Shown piece by piece: positions 22,465 to 30,675 of a stretch of DNA of 49,040 nt. The position numbers and the translations under genes are program-made. Origin of the DNA: a virus; the IMG/VR virus record IMGVR_UViG_3300045931_000114, positions 1-49,040 of that record; one strand, written 5' to 3'. The notes beneath the pieces are model-generated. The model worked only from the letters and a program-made list of their open reading frames with translations, did not search any database and had not been told where the DNA came from. Position 1 is the first letter of the stretch. The number at the start of each line of letters is the position of its first letter.

Positions 22465-23001
22465 ATGAACAGCCGCCGCGCCGCTCAACCTGGGCGGATG
22501 CGGCCGGCGCCCAATATCGTCAAAGCGAAGCAAGCCGAGATCGCGCAACGCTACAGGCGGCGCCGTAAGAACCGAACGCCGGCTCAATTGGCGGCGCTGC
22601 GGCTGCGCGATCTGACCGCGCTCTATCGAGCTCGGTATGGCTGGGTGCTGCCGGATGATGACGCCGGCCGCGATGACGCAGGGATAGTGCTCGCCCATAT
22701 GGCGACGCTGGCAAGCGCTCGCGGCCGCATGTCGGCATGGCTCGCCCAATGGGCGCCGTGGATGACAACCGGCGAGGCGGGCACAATGATCAATTACACC
22801 CTGACAAGCCCGCGCTACTGGACGGCCGATGCCCTGGCATGGCGGCTGCATTTGACGGCCGCTGACAGGGCAGAACTCAAGATAACCACCATAGGCGCCA
22901 CCGATCTGCCGAAAGCCGCCCGTATAGCCCTGAGAAAGCGAAAAGATCGCGACCGAAAGCGAACCGCCAGAGCCGCACAAAAAGCCGCGTCCGCACCATA
23001 A
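22465..23001 (+). CDS. Basic phage protein before the terminase genes
   Basis: 178 residues from ATG 22465. The start is basic (QRYRRRRKNRTPAQL). 'TALYRARYGWVLPDDDAGRD' and 'MATLASARGRMSAWL' are followed by 'LTAADRAELKITTIGATDL' and a very basic tail with 'KRKDRDRKRTARAAQKAA'. The last part is common in phage proteins of Rhizobiales, where it sits near packaging genes. It probably binds DNA or RNA. Function is not known. The divergent neighbour is ardC. Confidence 0.7.
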   Translation: MNSRRAAQPGRMRPAPNIVKAKQAEIAQRYRRRRKNRTPAQLAALRLRDLTALYRARYGWVLPDDDAGRDDAGIVLAHMATLASARGRMSAWLAQWAPWMTTGEAGTMINYTLTSPRYWTADALAWRLHLTAADRAELKITTIGATDLPKAARIALRKRKDRDRKRTARAAQKAASAP

Positions 23002-23092
23002 GAGCTTCTATATGCTGCGGACAGACTTCGCCAGGCGGCGTCATCCCGCCAGTGCGTTGCACTGATCACACTCGCTCCGCAACCATCCCGCC

Positions 23093-23533
23093 ATGCTTCC
23101 GGCAATTCCAGACGCAAACACGCACAAACAACGCAAGCCGCGAGCCATTTCCCGCCGAATGCGGCAAGTCCTGATCAATCTCGCTACCAAAGGCGTTACG
23201 CAGCGTGAGGCCGCACGCCTCGCAGGCATGAACGAAAGCCACCTATCCCGTGAATTGAGGAAACCTCAAATACAGGAGTTTATCGCGCGCAAAGCACGCG
23301 AAACCCTTACGTTAGGCACATTGCGAGCGTCGGCGCGTGTTGTGGAATTGATCGATGCAGACAGCGGTCACGTGGCACTTGATGCGAGTAAGCACGTCCT
23401 AGCCCTTGACGGCATTGCGCCGCAGGAACGTGGCCAAGTCGCTGTGAATGTTGGTGTTTCGGTCGGCTATGTCATCGACCTTGCGGGACCGCGCGAAACG
23501 CCAAAGCCCGCCATTGAGAACGATAGCCAATGA
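23093..23533 (+). CDS. terS: Terminase small subunit (DNA recognition)
   Basis: 146 residues. The N-terminal helix-turn-helix is 'INLATKGVTQREAARLAGMN' plus 'ESHLSRELRKPQIQEF'. A helical oligomerisation region follows (TLGTLRASARVVELIDA... ALDASKHVLAL), and a Val/Gly-rich beta tail (VNVGVSVGYVIDL) of the kind found in phage small terminases. It should bind the packaging site and hand DNA to the large subunit encoded at 24748, although four small genes lie between the two. Confidence 0.72.
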   Translation: MLPAIPDANTHKQRKPRAISRRMRQVLINLATKGVTQREAARLAGMNESHLSRELRKPQIQEFIARKARETLTLGTLRASARVVELIDADSGHVALDASKHVLALDGIAPQERGQVAVNVGVSVGYVIDLAGPRETPKPAIENDSQ

Positions 23534-23641
23534 AAACAACGGGTTAATCGCCTGCGTCGCTAATGAACCATTAGCGCACCATACGCAAACGAGATCGGAC
23601 GGCACACGCGATCGCCGAGAACCTGGTGGGCGGACCGGCGG

Positions 23642-23683
23642 GGGGCAAAAACGGCGCCGCGCGGTCGGTCCCCCGTTTGCCCC
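23642..23683. repeat. Inverted repeat downstream of the small terminase
   Basis: GGGGCAAAAACGG (23642-23654) pairs with CCGTTTGCCCC (23673-23683) apart from two extra A residues, enclosing a GC-rich loop. It could be a terminator or part of the packaging site. No long T-run follows directly. Confidence 0.4.
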
Positions 23684-23892
23684 TCTAAAATATCTGCCCC
23701 TTCATTTTGTTTTTTGGTTTTGAATTTTTTTGTCTGAAAACGTCGCTGGTTTTTTGGTGCGTTGGTTTGGTTGGTTGTGAGTTGGGTTAATTGGGTTCTG
23801 GCGGCGTTGGGGAGAGTTTTACTTTCTTCCTCGGAAGGCCGTTTGCTTTCGTGGCCGCGGGTTTGGTGTTTGTTGTTGAGAGGTGTGTTGCG
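23684..23892. other. G/T-rich, C-poor non-coding stretch
   Basis: The 475 bases between the small terminase and the gene at 24008 hold no confident gene. From about 23690 the plus strand turns sharply G/T-rich (runs such as ttgttttttggttttgaattttttt and ggtttggttggttgtgagttgg), unlike the flanks. Open frames here are low-complexity and unlikely to code. A packaging (pac/cos) or regulatory function is possible. Confidence 0.5.
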
Positions 23893-23994
23893 ATGGTTGA
23901 GTTCACGTACTGGCGGGCGAATTTGCCGATGGGTTGGCGGGCGTGTGCGTGCCGGATGAATTTGCATTGGCGGCTGGCGGTGCGGCGGATGTGA
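23893..23994 (+). CDS. Possible 33-residue basic peptide
   Basis: The frame MVEFTYWRANLPMGWRACAC continues to a basic end RRM. A GAGAGG site lies upstream of its ATG and the next gene follows 13 bases after its stop. It fits the row of small genes before the large terminase, but the evidence is weak. Confidence 0.35.
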   Translation: MVEFTYWRANLPMGWRACACRMNLHWRLAVRRM

Positions 23995-24007
23995 CGGAGG
24001 TCTGGTG

Positions 24008-24421
24008 ATGGGCAAGCGGAAGAAGTTGGCGGCGGTGAAGGCGGCGAAGAAGGCGAAGGCTGTGGTGCGGAAGCCGAGGAAGGCCGGGCGCAAGGGCAAG
24101 AAGAAGGGGCTGCAGGAGTTTGCCGAGGGTGTTGCGCCGGCGCGTTCGGCGGATGCGTATTTGATCCCGGAGGTTCCTAGCGACGAGTATCCGGTTGAGT
24201 TGACGGAGCCTGCGGCGGTGAAGCGGCCGGCTGCGGGTGCGGTGGAGCCGGCGCTGGTGGTTCCGTACATCCGGGCGTGGCCGTCGCGGATGGCGCCGCA
24301 GGCGGCGAGCGAGATTGATCTGGTCAGCCGGGTGGAGCGGATGTTGGCGATTCGTTCCAAGGTTGGGGTCGAGCGGGTGGTGCAGCGCGGGCTTTCGTCG
24401 CGGCTCAAGGGCGGCAAGTGA
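24008..24421 (+). CDS. Lys-rich protein of the terminase region
   Basis: 137 residues. The first ~35 residues are a Lys/Arg/Ala-rich tail (KRKKLAAVKAAKKAKAVV...), probably disordered and DNA-binding. The middle is Pro/Ala/Val-rich, and a helical end (EIDLVSRVERMLAIRSKVGV) follows. A GGAGG site precedes the ATG. Codons favour G or T in the third position, unlike later genes. Unknown function; histone-like packaging accessory is a guess. Confidence 0.62.
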   Translation: MGKRKKLAAVKAAKKAKAVVRKPRKAGRKGKKKGLQEFAEGVAPARSADAYLIPEVPSDEYPVELTEPAAVKRPAAGAVEPALVVPYIRAWPSRMAPQAASEIDLVSRVERMLAIRSKVGVERVVQRGLSSRLKGGK

Positions 24422-24422
24422 G

Positions 24423-24593
24423 ATGGGCGAGCTGGTCGAGTTGCCGGTGGTGTTTCGCGACAGCGACGGTTGGCGCTCGCAGGAGATCCGGCGGCGGCGG
24501 CTGTGGCAGGCATTCGGCGACCGGCTGTGGGAGGTGACGGTGGAGCTGCCGGTGGTTCTGGTCGATGGGCCGGCCGAGGATCCGGCGGCTTGA
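24423..24593 (+). CDS. Small hypothetical protein
   Basis: 56 residues: MGELVELPVVFRDSDGW..., with 'RRRRLWQAFGDRLWEVTVEL'. Two beta-type segments repeat the pattern ELPVV, suggesting a small beta fold around an Arg/Trp helix. It starts one base after the previous stop. Unknown function. Confidence 0.6.
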   Translation: MGELVELPVVFRDSDGWRSQEIRRRRLWQAFGDRLWEVTVELPVVLVDGPAEDPAA

Positions 24594-24612
24594 CGATAGG
24601 GAGACGGATCAG

Positions 24613-24738
24613 ATGCCATTTCGCAAGGTGGGGCGGTCGTACCGTTCGGCGTCGGGGAAGAAGTACACCGCGCGTCAGGTGCGGGCGTATTATGCGACGT
24701 CGGGTTTCAAGCGGTCGCCGCGGCGGCGCCGCCGTTAA
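24613..24738 (+). CDS. 41-residue very basic protein
   Basis: The frame MPFRKVGRSYRSASGKKYTA continues to a run of six Arg at the end. The pattern 'Y-T-A-R-Q-V-R-x-Y-Y-A-T-S-G-F-K' is familiar from small phage proteins just upstream of the large terminase. A GGGAGA ribosome site precedes it, and it ends 9 bases before the terminase. Likely nucleic-acid binding. Confidence 0.68.
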   Translation: MPFRKVGRSYRSASGKKYTARQVRAYYATSGFKRSPRRRRR

Positions 24739-24747
24739 GCGTTTCAC

Positions 24748-26250
24748 ATGAAGCAGTTCAAGCCGGACGGCGAGGTGCTGCGCGCGTTCATGTCGTCGTC
24801 GGCGCTGGTCAAGATCATCCAGGGGCCGATCGGGTCGGGCAAGACCCTGGCCTGCGCGATGAATTTGTGGATGAAGGCGCTGCAGCAGGTGGTGCGGAGC
24901 GACGGCTGCCGGTACGGCCGCGCGCACGTGTTCCGCGACACCTACAACAAGCTCGAGGACACCACGCTCAAGACCTGGCTGGAGTGGTTTCCGGAAGCCG
25001 AGTTCGGACGCTTCTACTGGTCGAAGCCCATGCTGCACGAGATGCGGATCGGCAACATCCGGTTCGACGTGCATTTCGTCGCGCTGGAGGACGATCGCTC
25101 GGTCGACTACTTCCGGTCATTGGAGACCACGATCTGCTGGTTCAACGAATTGCAGTTCATGGACCGGCCGCTGTTCGACGAGGCGGTGACGCGGGTCGGC
25201 AGGTATCCGCGGGCGATCGACGGCGGCGCGGTGATGCCGCAGGTGATCGCCGACATGAACGCGCCGGACGAGCACCATTGGGTGCCGATCATGCGCAAGG
25301 ATGTGGCGGTGCCGGACTGGTTCTCCGAGGACCAGCGGCGGGCGCACAAGCAGCCGGAGAACTGGGAGTTCTACGTGCAGCCGCCGGGGCTGATCGAATT
25401 AAAAGACGGCGAGGATGTGCGCTACGAGCCGAACCCGGAGGCCGAGAACCTCAAGTTCCTGCCGGGCGGGCCGCAGTATTACCTCAACGCCACGCAGGGC
25501 AAGACCAAGGCGTGGATCGACGCCAACGTCCTGAACCGCGTGTCGGCGCGGCGCGACGGCAAGCCGGTGCTGCGCGACTTCAACAGGAAGGCCCATGTGG
25601 CGGCAAAGCCGATCGAGCCGATGCCGGGCGTCGACATCCTGATCGGCTGCGATTTCGGCCGGCGGCCGTGCGCCATCTTCGGCCAGTACGTGCGCGGCGC
25701 CTGGACCATCATCCACGAACTCATTTCGCGCGACATGGGGGCGGACCAGTTCGCGCCGCGGCTGAAGAACGAGATCGCGCAGAAGTTCCCCGGCTTCCAG
25801 TTCAAGATCTGGGGCGACCCGTCCGGCGACTATCCGGGCCAGAACGACCAGCAGACCCCGTTCCAGATCTTCCGCAAGCACCGCCTGCCGATCCTCGAGG
25901 CGCCGAGCATTCTGTTCACGGTGCGGCTGCAGGCGATGGAGGCGGTGGTGACGCGGATGACCGAGGGGCGCCCGGCGTTTTCGGTGTCGCCGTCGTGCGC
26001 GATGCTGATCGCGGCGCTGGACGGCGGCTGGCGGTTCCGGCGGCTCAAGGTGATGGGCGAGCGCTACGCCGATGAAGCTGAGAAGGACCACTATAGCGAC
26101 CCGGCTGATGCCTGCGGCTACCTGCTGCTGGGCGGCGGCGAGGGCCGCGTGCTGCTGCGCGGATCCGCCGAACCGGCCAGGCCGGTGCAGACCAAGCGGC
26201 CGTTCAACCCGTGGAAGGAGACGCGGCGCCCGGCGGTGCGGGGATGGTGA
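24748..26250 (+). CDS. terL: Terminase large subunit
   Basis: 500 residues. The packaging ATPase and nuclease. Walker A 'GPIGSGKT' is at 26-33 and Walker B with catalytic Glu134 in 'TTICWFNE'. The RNase H-like nuclease has Asp302 in 'LIGCDFGRR' and a final Asp454 in 'YSDPADACGYLL'. 'VFRDTYNKLEDTTLKTWLEW' is the adenine-binding side region typical of podovirus terminases. It docks on the portal encoded at 26910 to pump DNA into the prohead. Overlaps the next gene by 7 bases. Confidence 0.94.
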   Translation: MKQFKPDGEVLRAFMSSSALVKIIQGPIGSGKTLACAMNLWMKALQQVVRSDGCRYGRAHVFRDTYNKLEDTTLKTWLEWFPEAEFGRFYWSKPMLHEMRIGNIRFDVHFVALEDDRSVDYFRSLETTICWFNELQFMDRPLFDEAVTRVGRYPRAIDGGAVMPQVIADMNAPDEHHWVPIMRKDVAVPDWFSEDQRRAHKQPENWEFYVQPPGLIELKDGEDVRYEPNPEAENLKFLPGGPQYYLNATQGKTKAWIDANVLNRVSARRDGKPVLRDFNRKAHVAAKPIEPMPGVDILIGCDFGRRPCAIFGQYVRGAWTIIHELISRDMGADQFAPRLKNEIAQKFPGFQFKIWGDPSGDYPGQNDQQTPFQIFRKHRLPILEAPSILFTVRLQAMEAVVTRMTEGRPAFSVSPSCAMLIAALDGGWRFRRLKVMGERYADEAEKDHYSDPADACGYLLLGGGEGRVLLRGSAEPARPVQTKRPFNPWKETRRPAVRGW

Positions 26251-26720
26251 TCAACCAGCATTACTTCCAGATCGAGCGGCCGTGGCTCGTCTTTTTCCGG
26301 CATCGCACGCCATACCGCCTAATGGAATATGCGCTCCCGCCGGGCTTCCGGCACGTCTCGGCGGCGGGCTATTTCTCGGCGGCCGAGCGCTGGGTGTTCT
26401 TCGACCCGTCCACCACCGCGACCGGGATCTTCGTGCTGGAGGGGGTCGAGGCCGACGTGCTGCTCGGGCACTGGCTCGACCAGGCGGGCGGCGTGCTCCG
26501 CGTGCATTCCAGACGGCGGCGCTATTACTGCCCGGTGGTGGCGAGCTGCACGGGCGCGGTCAAGGCGCTGCTCGGCATCCATGCCCCTAGTGCGTTGCTG
26601 CCCCGCCAACTCTATCGCCACCTTGTCCGGCACGGCGCCGAGGTGGTGCCAATTCCAAAGGAGACCGAACCGTGGGCGGGATATTCGGCGGCGGCGGCGG
26701 CACCGACTGGAACCAGGTGA
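26244..26720 (+). CDS. Conserved phage protein between terminase and portal
   Basis: 158 residues from ATG 26244. 'YFQIERPWLVFFRHR', 'LPPGFRHVSAAGYFSAAERW' and 'CPVVASCTGAVKALLG' are recurrent in phage genes at this spot. The pattern of short beta strands and the repeated Cys resemble small proteases or binding folds, but no catalytic set is clear. Its last 49 bases overlap the GTG-started gene. The recurrent motif TAGTGCGTTG lies inside it at 26588, out of register with its own codons. Confidence 0.65.
   Translation: MVINQHYFQIERPWLVFFRHRTPYRLMEYALPPGFRHVSAAGYFSAAERWVFFDPSTTATGIFVLEGVEADVLLGHWLDQAGGVLRVHSRRRRYYCPVVASCTGAVKALLGIHAPSALLPRQLYRHLVRHGAEVVPIPKETEPWAGYSAAAAAPTGTR
26588..26597 (+). 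repeat. TAGTGCGTTG motif, copy 2
   Basis: The copy inside the gene between terminase and portal, out of register with its codons, 74 bases before the start of the next gene. Confidence 0.6.
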
Positions 26721-26908
26721 TGCAGCAGCAGCAGGCGGCGGAAGCCTCGCGGCGCGTCGAGGAGGACCGCCAGCGCGCCGAGGACACCCGCCGCCGCGAG
26801 GTGCAGCTCGGCTTGTCGCAGCAGACCGCACGGCGGCGCGGCCTGGGCTTGCGGTCGCTGCTCGGCCTCGACGTCGGCGGGCTGGTGACGCGGCTCGGGT
26901 CTGGCTGA
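26672..26908 (+). CDS. Small Gln/Arg-rich virion or assembly protein
   Basis: 78 residues, GTG start with an AAGGAGA ribosome site. It starts with a Gly run, then a coiled-coil-like stretch (WNQVMQQQQAAEASRRVEED, RQRAEDTRRREVQLGL) and a Gly/Leu-rich end. Genes of this shape are common just before portal genes. A role in connector assembly is possible; not proven. Confidence 0.68.
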   Translation: MGGIFGGGGGTDWNQVMQQQQAAEASRRVEEDRQRAEDTRRREVQLGLSQQTARRRGLGLRSLLGLDVGGLVTRLGSG

Positions 26909-26909
26909 C

Positions 26910-28532
26910 ATGGCTGAATACGGCAGCGCCGGCAACAACGTCGTCAGCCTGCGAAAGCAGGCGCGCGGCGTGATGGGGACGGAGACCGCCGAGGAGCGCG
27001 AGCTGGTGCGGCAGTGCCAGGTCCGGATCCAGCGCGCCGAGACCGACCGCAACCGCCACAAGGGACGGATCTCCGACATCAACAAGTACGCCATGCCGTG
27101 GCGGCACAAGTTCGACGCCAACCAGCCGAGCGGCTCGCAGGACGACGAGATCTTCGACACCACCGCGATGACGGTGCTCGAGGACTTCGCCGCCGACATG
27201 CAGAACACCTTCACGCCGATGAAGTCGAGCTGGGTGGAGAGCAAGCCGGTCAAGAAGCTCGATGCCGGCGACATGGGCATCATCAAGGACGCGCTCAAGC
27301 AGTACGACGACATTTTGTTTTCGGAAATGCGCCGCTCCAATCTCTACCAGGCGCTGCAGGAGGGCTACCACGACCTCGGCGCCGGGACGATGGCGCTCTC
27401 CATCAACGACATCAACATCGCCGAACCGATCCACTGCGAGGCGATCCCGTCGACCGAGCTGCTGCTCGATCGCGGGCTGTACGGCAAGATCGACGGCATG
27501 TGGCGCAAGTGGCCGAAGAAGCGCGGCGAGGAGATCGGCGTGCAGTGGCCGATGGCAAAAGCTCCCCTGCCCGGCAAGCTCGAGGTCGGCGACGTCGACG
27601 AATACGACGTGATCGACGGCGTCTATCGCGACTGGTCGACGCCTGCCGTCGAGCGCTGGTGCTACGTGGTGATGCTCTCGGGACGGCTGGCCCACACCGA
27701 GCACTTCACCGGGCTTGGCTCCAACCAGATGATCGTGGCGCGCTGGCTGCGCGACTCCACCACCGCGTGGGGCGTCGGGCCGACGTATCTCGTGACGCCC
27801 GCGATCAAGACGCTCAACTACCTGCAGGAGAAGGAACTCAACGCGGTCGACCGCGCGGTCGATCCGGTCTGCTCGTATGAGGACGACGGGGTGATGAACC
27901 TCGAACAGGGCGTCGAGCCCGGACTGTGGATTGCCCGCGCGGTCGGTTCCGACGCGCCGCAGGTCATCGAATCGCGCTCGCAGTTCGACGTCTCGTTCGC
28001 CAAGCGCGAGGATCTGGTCCACGAGATCAAGCGCGCGCACTATCAGGACCGTCCGGAACAGACCGGCAAGACGCCGCCGACCGCGACGCAGTGGGCCGAC
28101 GAAGCAGCGGAACGCGCCCGGCGCATGGGCACGCCCGCCACCAACCTCGTGCATGAGCTGCAGTACGCCATCGTGCGGCGCTTCGCCTACCTGCTCAACC
28201 GCCGCGGCGTGCTGCCCAAGATCGAGCTCAACGGCGCCGAGATCGCGCTCGAGCCGGTGTCTCCGCTGTTGCGCGCGCAGGAGCAGGAGGAAGTGGTCCG
28301 CGTCCAGCGCTGGCTTGAAAGCATGGCCGGGATCTACGGGCCGCAGACCGTCTTGGTGATCTCCAAGCCCGCCGAGGTCTCGACCTATCTCGCCGACAAG
28401 CTCGGCGTGCCCGCCTATCTCGCCAACGGCACCGCCGAGATCCAGGCGGCGATGGCGCAGTTCGCGCCGCTGATCCAGCAGACCACGGGCGGCGGCGGCA
28501 TCCCTGCGGAAGCTCCGCAGCCGGTGCCGTGA
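26910..28532 (+). CDS. Portal (head-tail connector) protein, T7-like family
   Basis: 540 residues. It forms the ring at the packaging vertex and the channel for DNA. 'NRHKGRISDINKYAMPWRH', 'DTTAMTVLEDFAADMQNTFT', 'QALQEGYHDLGAGTMALSIN' and 'YLQEKELNAVDRAVDPV' are the usual blocks of podovirus head-tail connecting proteins (PF12236 type). The C-terminus ends in a Gly-rich tail. It lies between terminase and scaffold as in T7- and BPP-1-like phages. Its stop overlaps a GTG of the next gene. Confidence 0.92.
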   Translation: MAEYGSAGNNVVSLRKQARGVMGTETAEERELVRQCQVRIQRAETDRNRHKGRISDINKYAMPWRHKFDANQPSGSQDDEIFDTTAMTVLEDFAADMQNTFTPMKSSWVESKPVKKLDAGDMGIIKDALKQYDDILFSEMRRSNLYQALQEGYHDLGAGTMALSINDINIAEPIHCEAIPSTELLLDRGLYGKIDGMWRKWPKKRGEEIGVQWPMAKAPLPGKLEVGDVDEYDVIDGVYRDWSTPAVERWCYVVMLSGRLAHTEHFTGLGSNQMIVARWLRDSTTAWGVGPTYLVTPAIKTLNYLQEKELNAVDRAVDPVCSYEDDGVMNLEQGVEPGLWIARAVGSDAPQVIESRSQFDVSFAKREDLVHEIKRAHYQDRPEQTGKTPPTATQWADEAAERARRMGTPATNLVHELQYAIVRRFAYLLNRRGVLPKIELNGAEIALEPVSPLLRAQEQEEVVRVQRWLESMAGIYGPQTVLVISKPAEVSTYLADKLGVPAYLANGTAEIQAAMAQFAPLIQQTTGGGGIPAEAPQPVP

Positions 28533-28807
28533 TGGCGCCGCGCGGCTGGAATCCGGAGACGATCGCCGACACCGAGAAGCGGCTTGCGGCCGAGGCCGCC
28601 GCCGACGAATGGGCGAGCCTGCATGCGGCGGTGTTCGGCGCCGGGCCGGGCCAGGAGCTGCTCGCCAAGTACCACAAGCTGCTGATCGAACAGACCGCAG
28701 CTCCAACCGCGCCCGAGGCGGTGCTGCGCGTGCAGGACGCCCAGCGTTCGCTGATCCTGCAGATCGAGCGCCTCACCGCCAAGGGTCTGAAGCTGCCGAT
28801 GCGGTAA
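28532..28807 (+). CDS. Small helical protein after the portal
   Basis: 91 residues from ATG 28532 (a GTG one codon earlier overlaps the portal stop). 'DTEKRLAAEAAADEWASLHA' and 'AGPGQELLAKYHKLLIEQTA' are followed by a third helix (QRSLILQIERLTAKGLKL). Probably a small assembly or minor scaffold protein. Its stop TAA is followed directly by the motif TAGTGCGTTG. Confidence 0.68.
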   Translation: MAPRGWNPETIADTEKRLAAEAAADEWASLHAAVFGAGPGQELLAKYHKLLIEQTAAPTAPEAVLRVQDAQRSLILQIERLTAKGLKLPMR

Positions 28808-28817
28808 TAGTGCGTTG
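28808..28817 (+). repeat. TAGTGCGTTG motif, copy 3
   Basis: Immediately after the TAA stop of the post-portal gene, 35 bases before the scaffold gene start. Confidence 0.7.
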
Positions 28818-28852
28818 CCCGACATTCCTCCCGCGCGGCAGTTTTGCGGCGC

Positions 28853-29638
28853 ATGGCTGATCTACCTCCTCTCGGAACTCCCGCTCCGCCGGCCACCCCT
28901 GGCGGAACCGGGACTACGCCGCCGCCCCCGGCACCTGGGACTGCACAAGCAGCAACCCCGTTGACGACACAGCCGCCATCTGCCGGGGCGGCGGCTCCTG
29001 CGGCACCGGCCGGACCGCTCGCCGCGTTCTGGGATCAGGGCAAGAACGCGCTCGACATCGACAAGCTTTCGACCGCCTTCATCGAGCGCGACGCCGCGTT
29101 CGTAAAACAGACCGAGCGCGCCAAGGCGCTGCCGGGCAAGCCCGAGGAATACGAGACCAAGCTGCCCGAGGGCATGAAGCTGCCGGACAATTTCAAGTTC
29201 GACGACAAGGCAATCGCTGCCGCGCGTGCCGTGGCGCACAAGAACGGGCTCGACCGCCAGACCTTCTCCGAGCTGCTCGGCGTCTACACCCAATATCAGA
29301 CCGGCGTGCTCGCCGCAGCGCAGGCCGAGCACCAGGCCATGGTGGCGAGCGAAGTGCAGAAGATGGGCGGGGCGCCCGCCGTCGAAGCCCGCCACGCCCC
29401 GCTCAAGAGCTTCCTCAACTCCCATTTTGCCGCCGACGAACAGGCCGAGCTCAACCTGATGTTCGCGACCGAGGCCGGCACCCGCACGATCGAGAAGATC
29501 GTCAAGGCGCTCAATTCCAGCAGCATGCCGCTGCGCGTCGACAACACCGCGCCACAACCGACGCAGCCGGAAAAAACATTCGCCGAGAAAATGTGGCCGA
29601 ACGGCTTCTCCAATCCGCAGCAAGCAAAGGCTAGTTGA
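28853..29638 (+). CDS. Scaffolding protein
   Basis: 261 residues from ATG 28853. A long Pro/Ala/Thr-rich disordered start (~1-55) leads into a helical middle with many charged residues ('FIERDAAFVKQTERAKALPG', 'VAHKNGLDRQTFSELLGVYT') and a short Gln/Pro-rich region. The C-terminus ends in 'FAEKMWPNGF', the capsid-binding type hook. It lies directly before the capsid gene, the classic scaffold position. It should shape the prohead and leave before packaging ends. Confidence 0.8.
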   Translation: MADLPPLGTPAPPATPGGTGTTPPPPAPGTAQAATPLTTQPPSAGAAAPAAPAGPLAAFWDQGKNALDIDKLSTAFIERDAAFVKQTERAKALPGKPEEYETKLPEGMKLPDNFKFDDKAIAAARAVAHKNGLDRQTFSELLGVYTQYQTGVLAAAQAEHQAMVASEVQKMGGAPAVEARHAPLKSFLNSHFAADEQAELNLMFATEAGTRTIEKIVKALNSSSMPLRVDNTAPQPTQPEKTFAEKMWPNGFSNPQQAKAS

Positions 29639-29640
29639 AC

Positions 29641-30633
29641 ATGGCTACCATCGGAACCGCTGTTACCCTTGCCGATCATGCGAAGCGCATGGATCCCAAC
29701 GGTGCCATTGACGCCATCGCGGAGATCCTCGCGCAGAAGAACGAGCTGCTGGCGAGCGCGGCCTGGCAGGAAGGCAACCTGCCGACCGGGCACCGCGTCA
29801 CCATCCGCTCGGGCCTGCCGGAAATCTATTTCCGCCTGCTCAACCAGGGCGTCCTGCCGTCGAAGTCGACCACCGTGCAGGTCGACGAGGGTACCTCGAT
29901 CATGGAGGCGCGCTGCCAGATCGACAAGGACGTGGCCGAACTCAACGGCAACACCGCCGCGTTCCGCGCTTCGGAGAGCGCACCGTTCATGGAGTCGCAC
30001 GCGCAGACGCTGGCGCGCACCTTCTGGTACGGCAACGCCGGGCTCGATCCCGAGCAGTTCACCGGGTTTGCGCCGCGCTATTCGGACAATTCCGGACCGG
30101 CCAACGCCGAGAACGTGATCGACGCCGGCGGCACCGGAAGCGACAACACCTCGATCTGGCTGATCGGCTGGGGCGAGAACGGCTGCTATGGCATCTATCC
30201 CAAGGGCTCCAAGGCGGGCCTGACCCACGAGGATCTCGGCCTGCAGGATGCGTTCGACTCCAACACCCCGCCGCGCCGGTTCCGCGCCTGGATGGACTGG
30301 TATCAGCAGAAGCCGGGCCTGTGCGTGCGCGACTGGCGCTACGCGGTCCGCATTGCCAACATCGACGTCTCGAACCTGGTGGCCGAGACCTCGGCGGCGG
30401 ATCTGCTCGAGCTGATGGCGGTCGCGGTCGACAAGCCGCCGTCCGTCAGCGACGCCAAGTTTGCCTTCTACATGAACCGCACATTGCGGACCATGCTGCG
30501 GATCCAGTGCATGAATCGGCCGAACGTGTACCTGACGCCGGGCGGCGAGGAGAGTAAGCGCAAGCTCTCATTCGACAATATCCCGATCCTGCTGTCCGAC
30601 CAGCTCCTCGTCAACGAGGCGGCCGTCACCTAA
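29641..30633 (+). CDS. Major capsid protein (GP7/BPP-1-like)
   Basis: 330 residues. 'LADHAKRMDPNGAIDAIAEI', 'WQEGNLPTGHRVTIRSGLPE', 'AETSAADLLELMAVAVDKPP' and 'TLRTMLRIQCMNRPN' are characteristic of the capsid family found in BPP-1/Bcep22-like podoviruses, with an HK97 fold. It follows the scaffold and is followed by a cement protein of the same lineage. An in-frame start two codons earlier is open. Terminates before a purine-rich leader. Confidence 0.88.
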   Translation: MATIGTAVTLADHAKRMDPNGAIDAIAEILAQKNELLASAAWQEGNLPTGHRVTIRSGLPEIYFRLLNQGVLPSKSTTVQVDEGTSIMEARCQIDKDVAELNGNTAAFRASESAPFMESHAQTLARTFWYGNAGLDPEQFTGFAPRYSDNSGPANAENVIDAGGTGSDNTSIWLIGWGENGCYGIYPKGSKAGLTHEDLGLQDAFDSNTPPRRFRAWMDWYQQKPGLCVRDWRYAVRIANIDVSNLVAETSAADLLELMAVAVDKPPSVSDAKFAFYMNRTLRTMLRIQCMNRPNVYLTPGGEESKRKLSFDNIPILLSDQLLVNEAAVT

Positions 30634-30675
30634 ACCCGCGAGGACGAACCAGAGGACTTCAACGAGGACTTACCC

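Noticed and set aside
23560-25074. 504-codon minus-strand frame across the small genes before terminase
   Set aside because: Extreme Pro/Arg/His content and no motifs; it crosses four plausible plus-strand genes and the terminase start, and arises from the G/T-rich plus strand.
26319-28706. 795-codon minus-strand frame over the portal gene
   Set aside because: It mirrors the portal, which has clear family blocks; high-GC DNA often leaves the opposite frame open.
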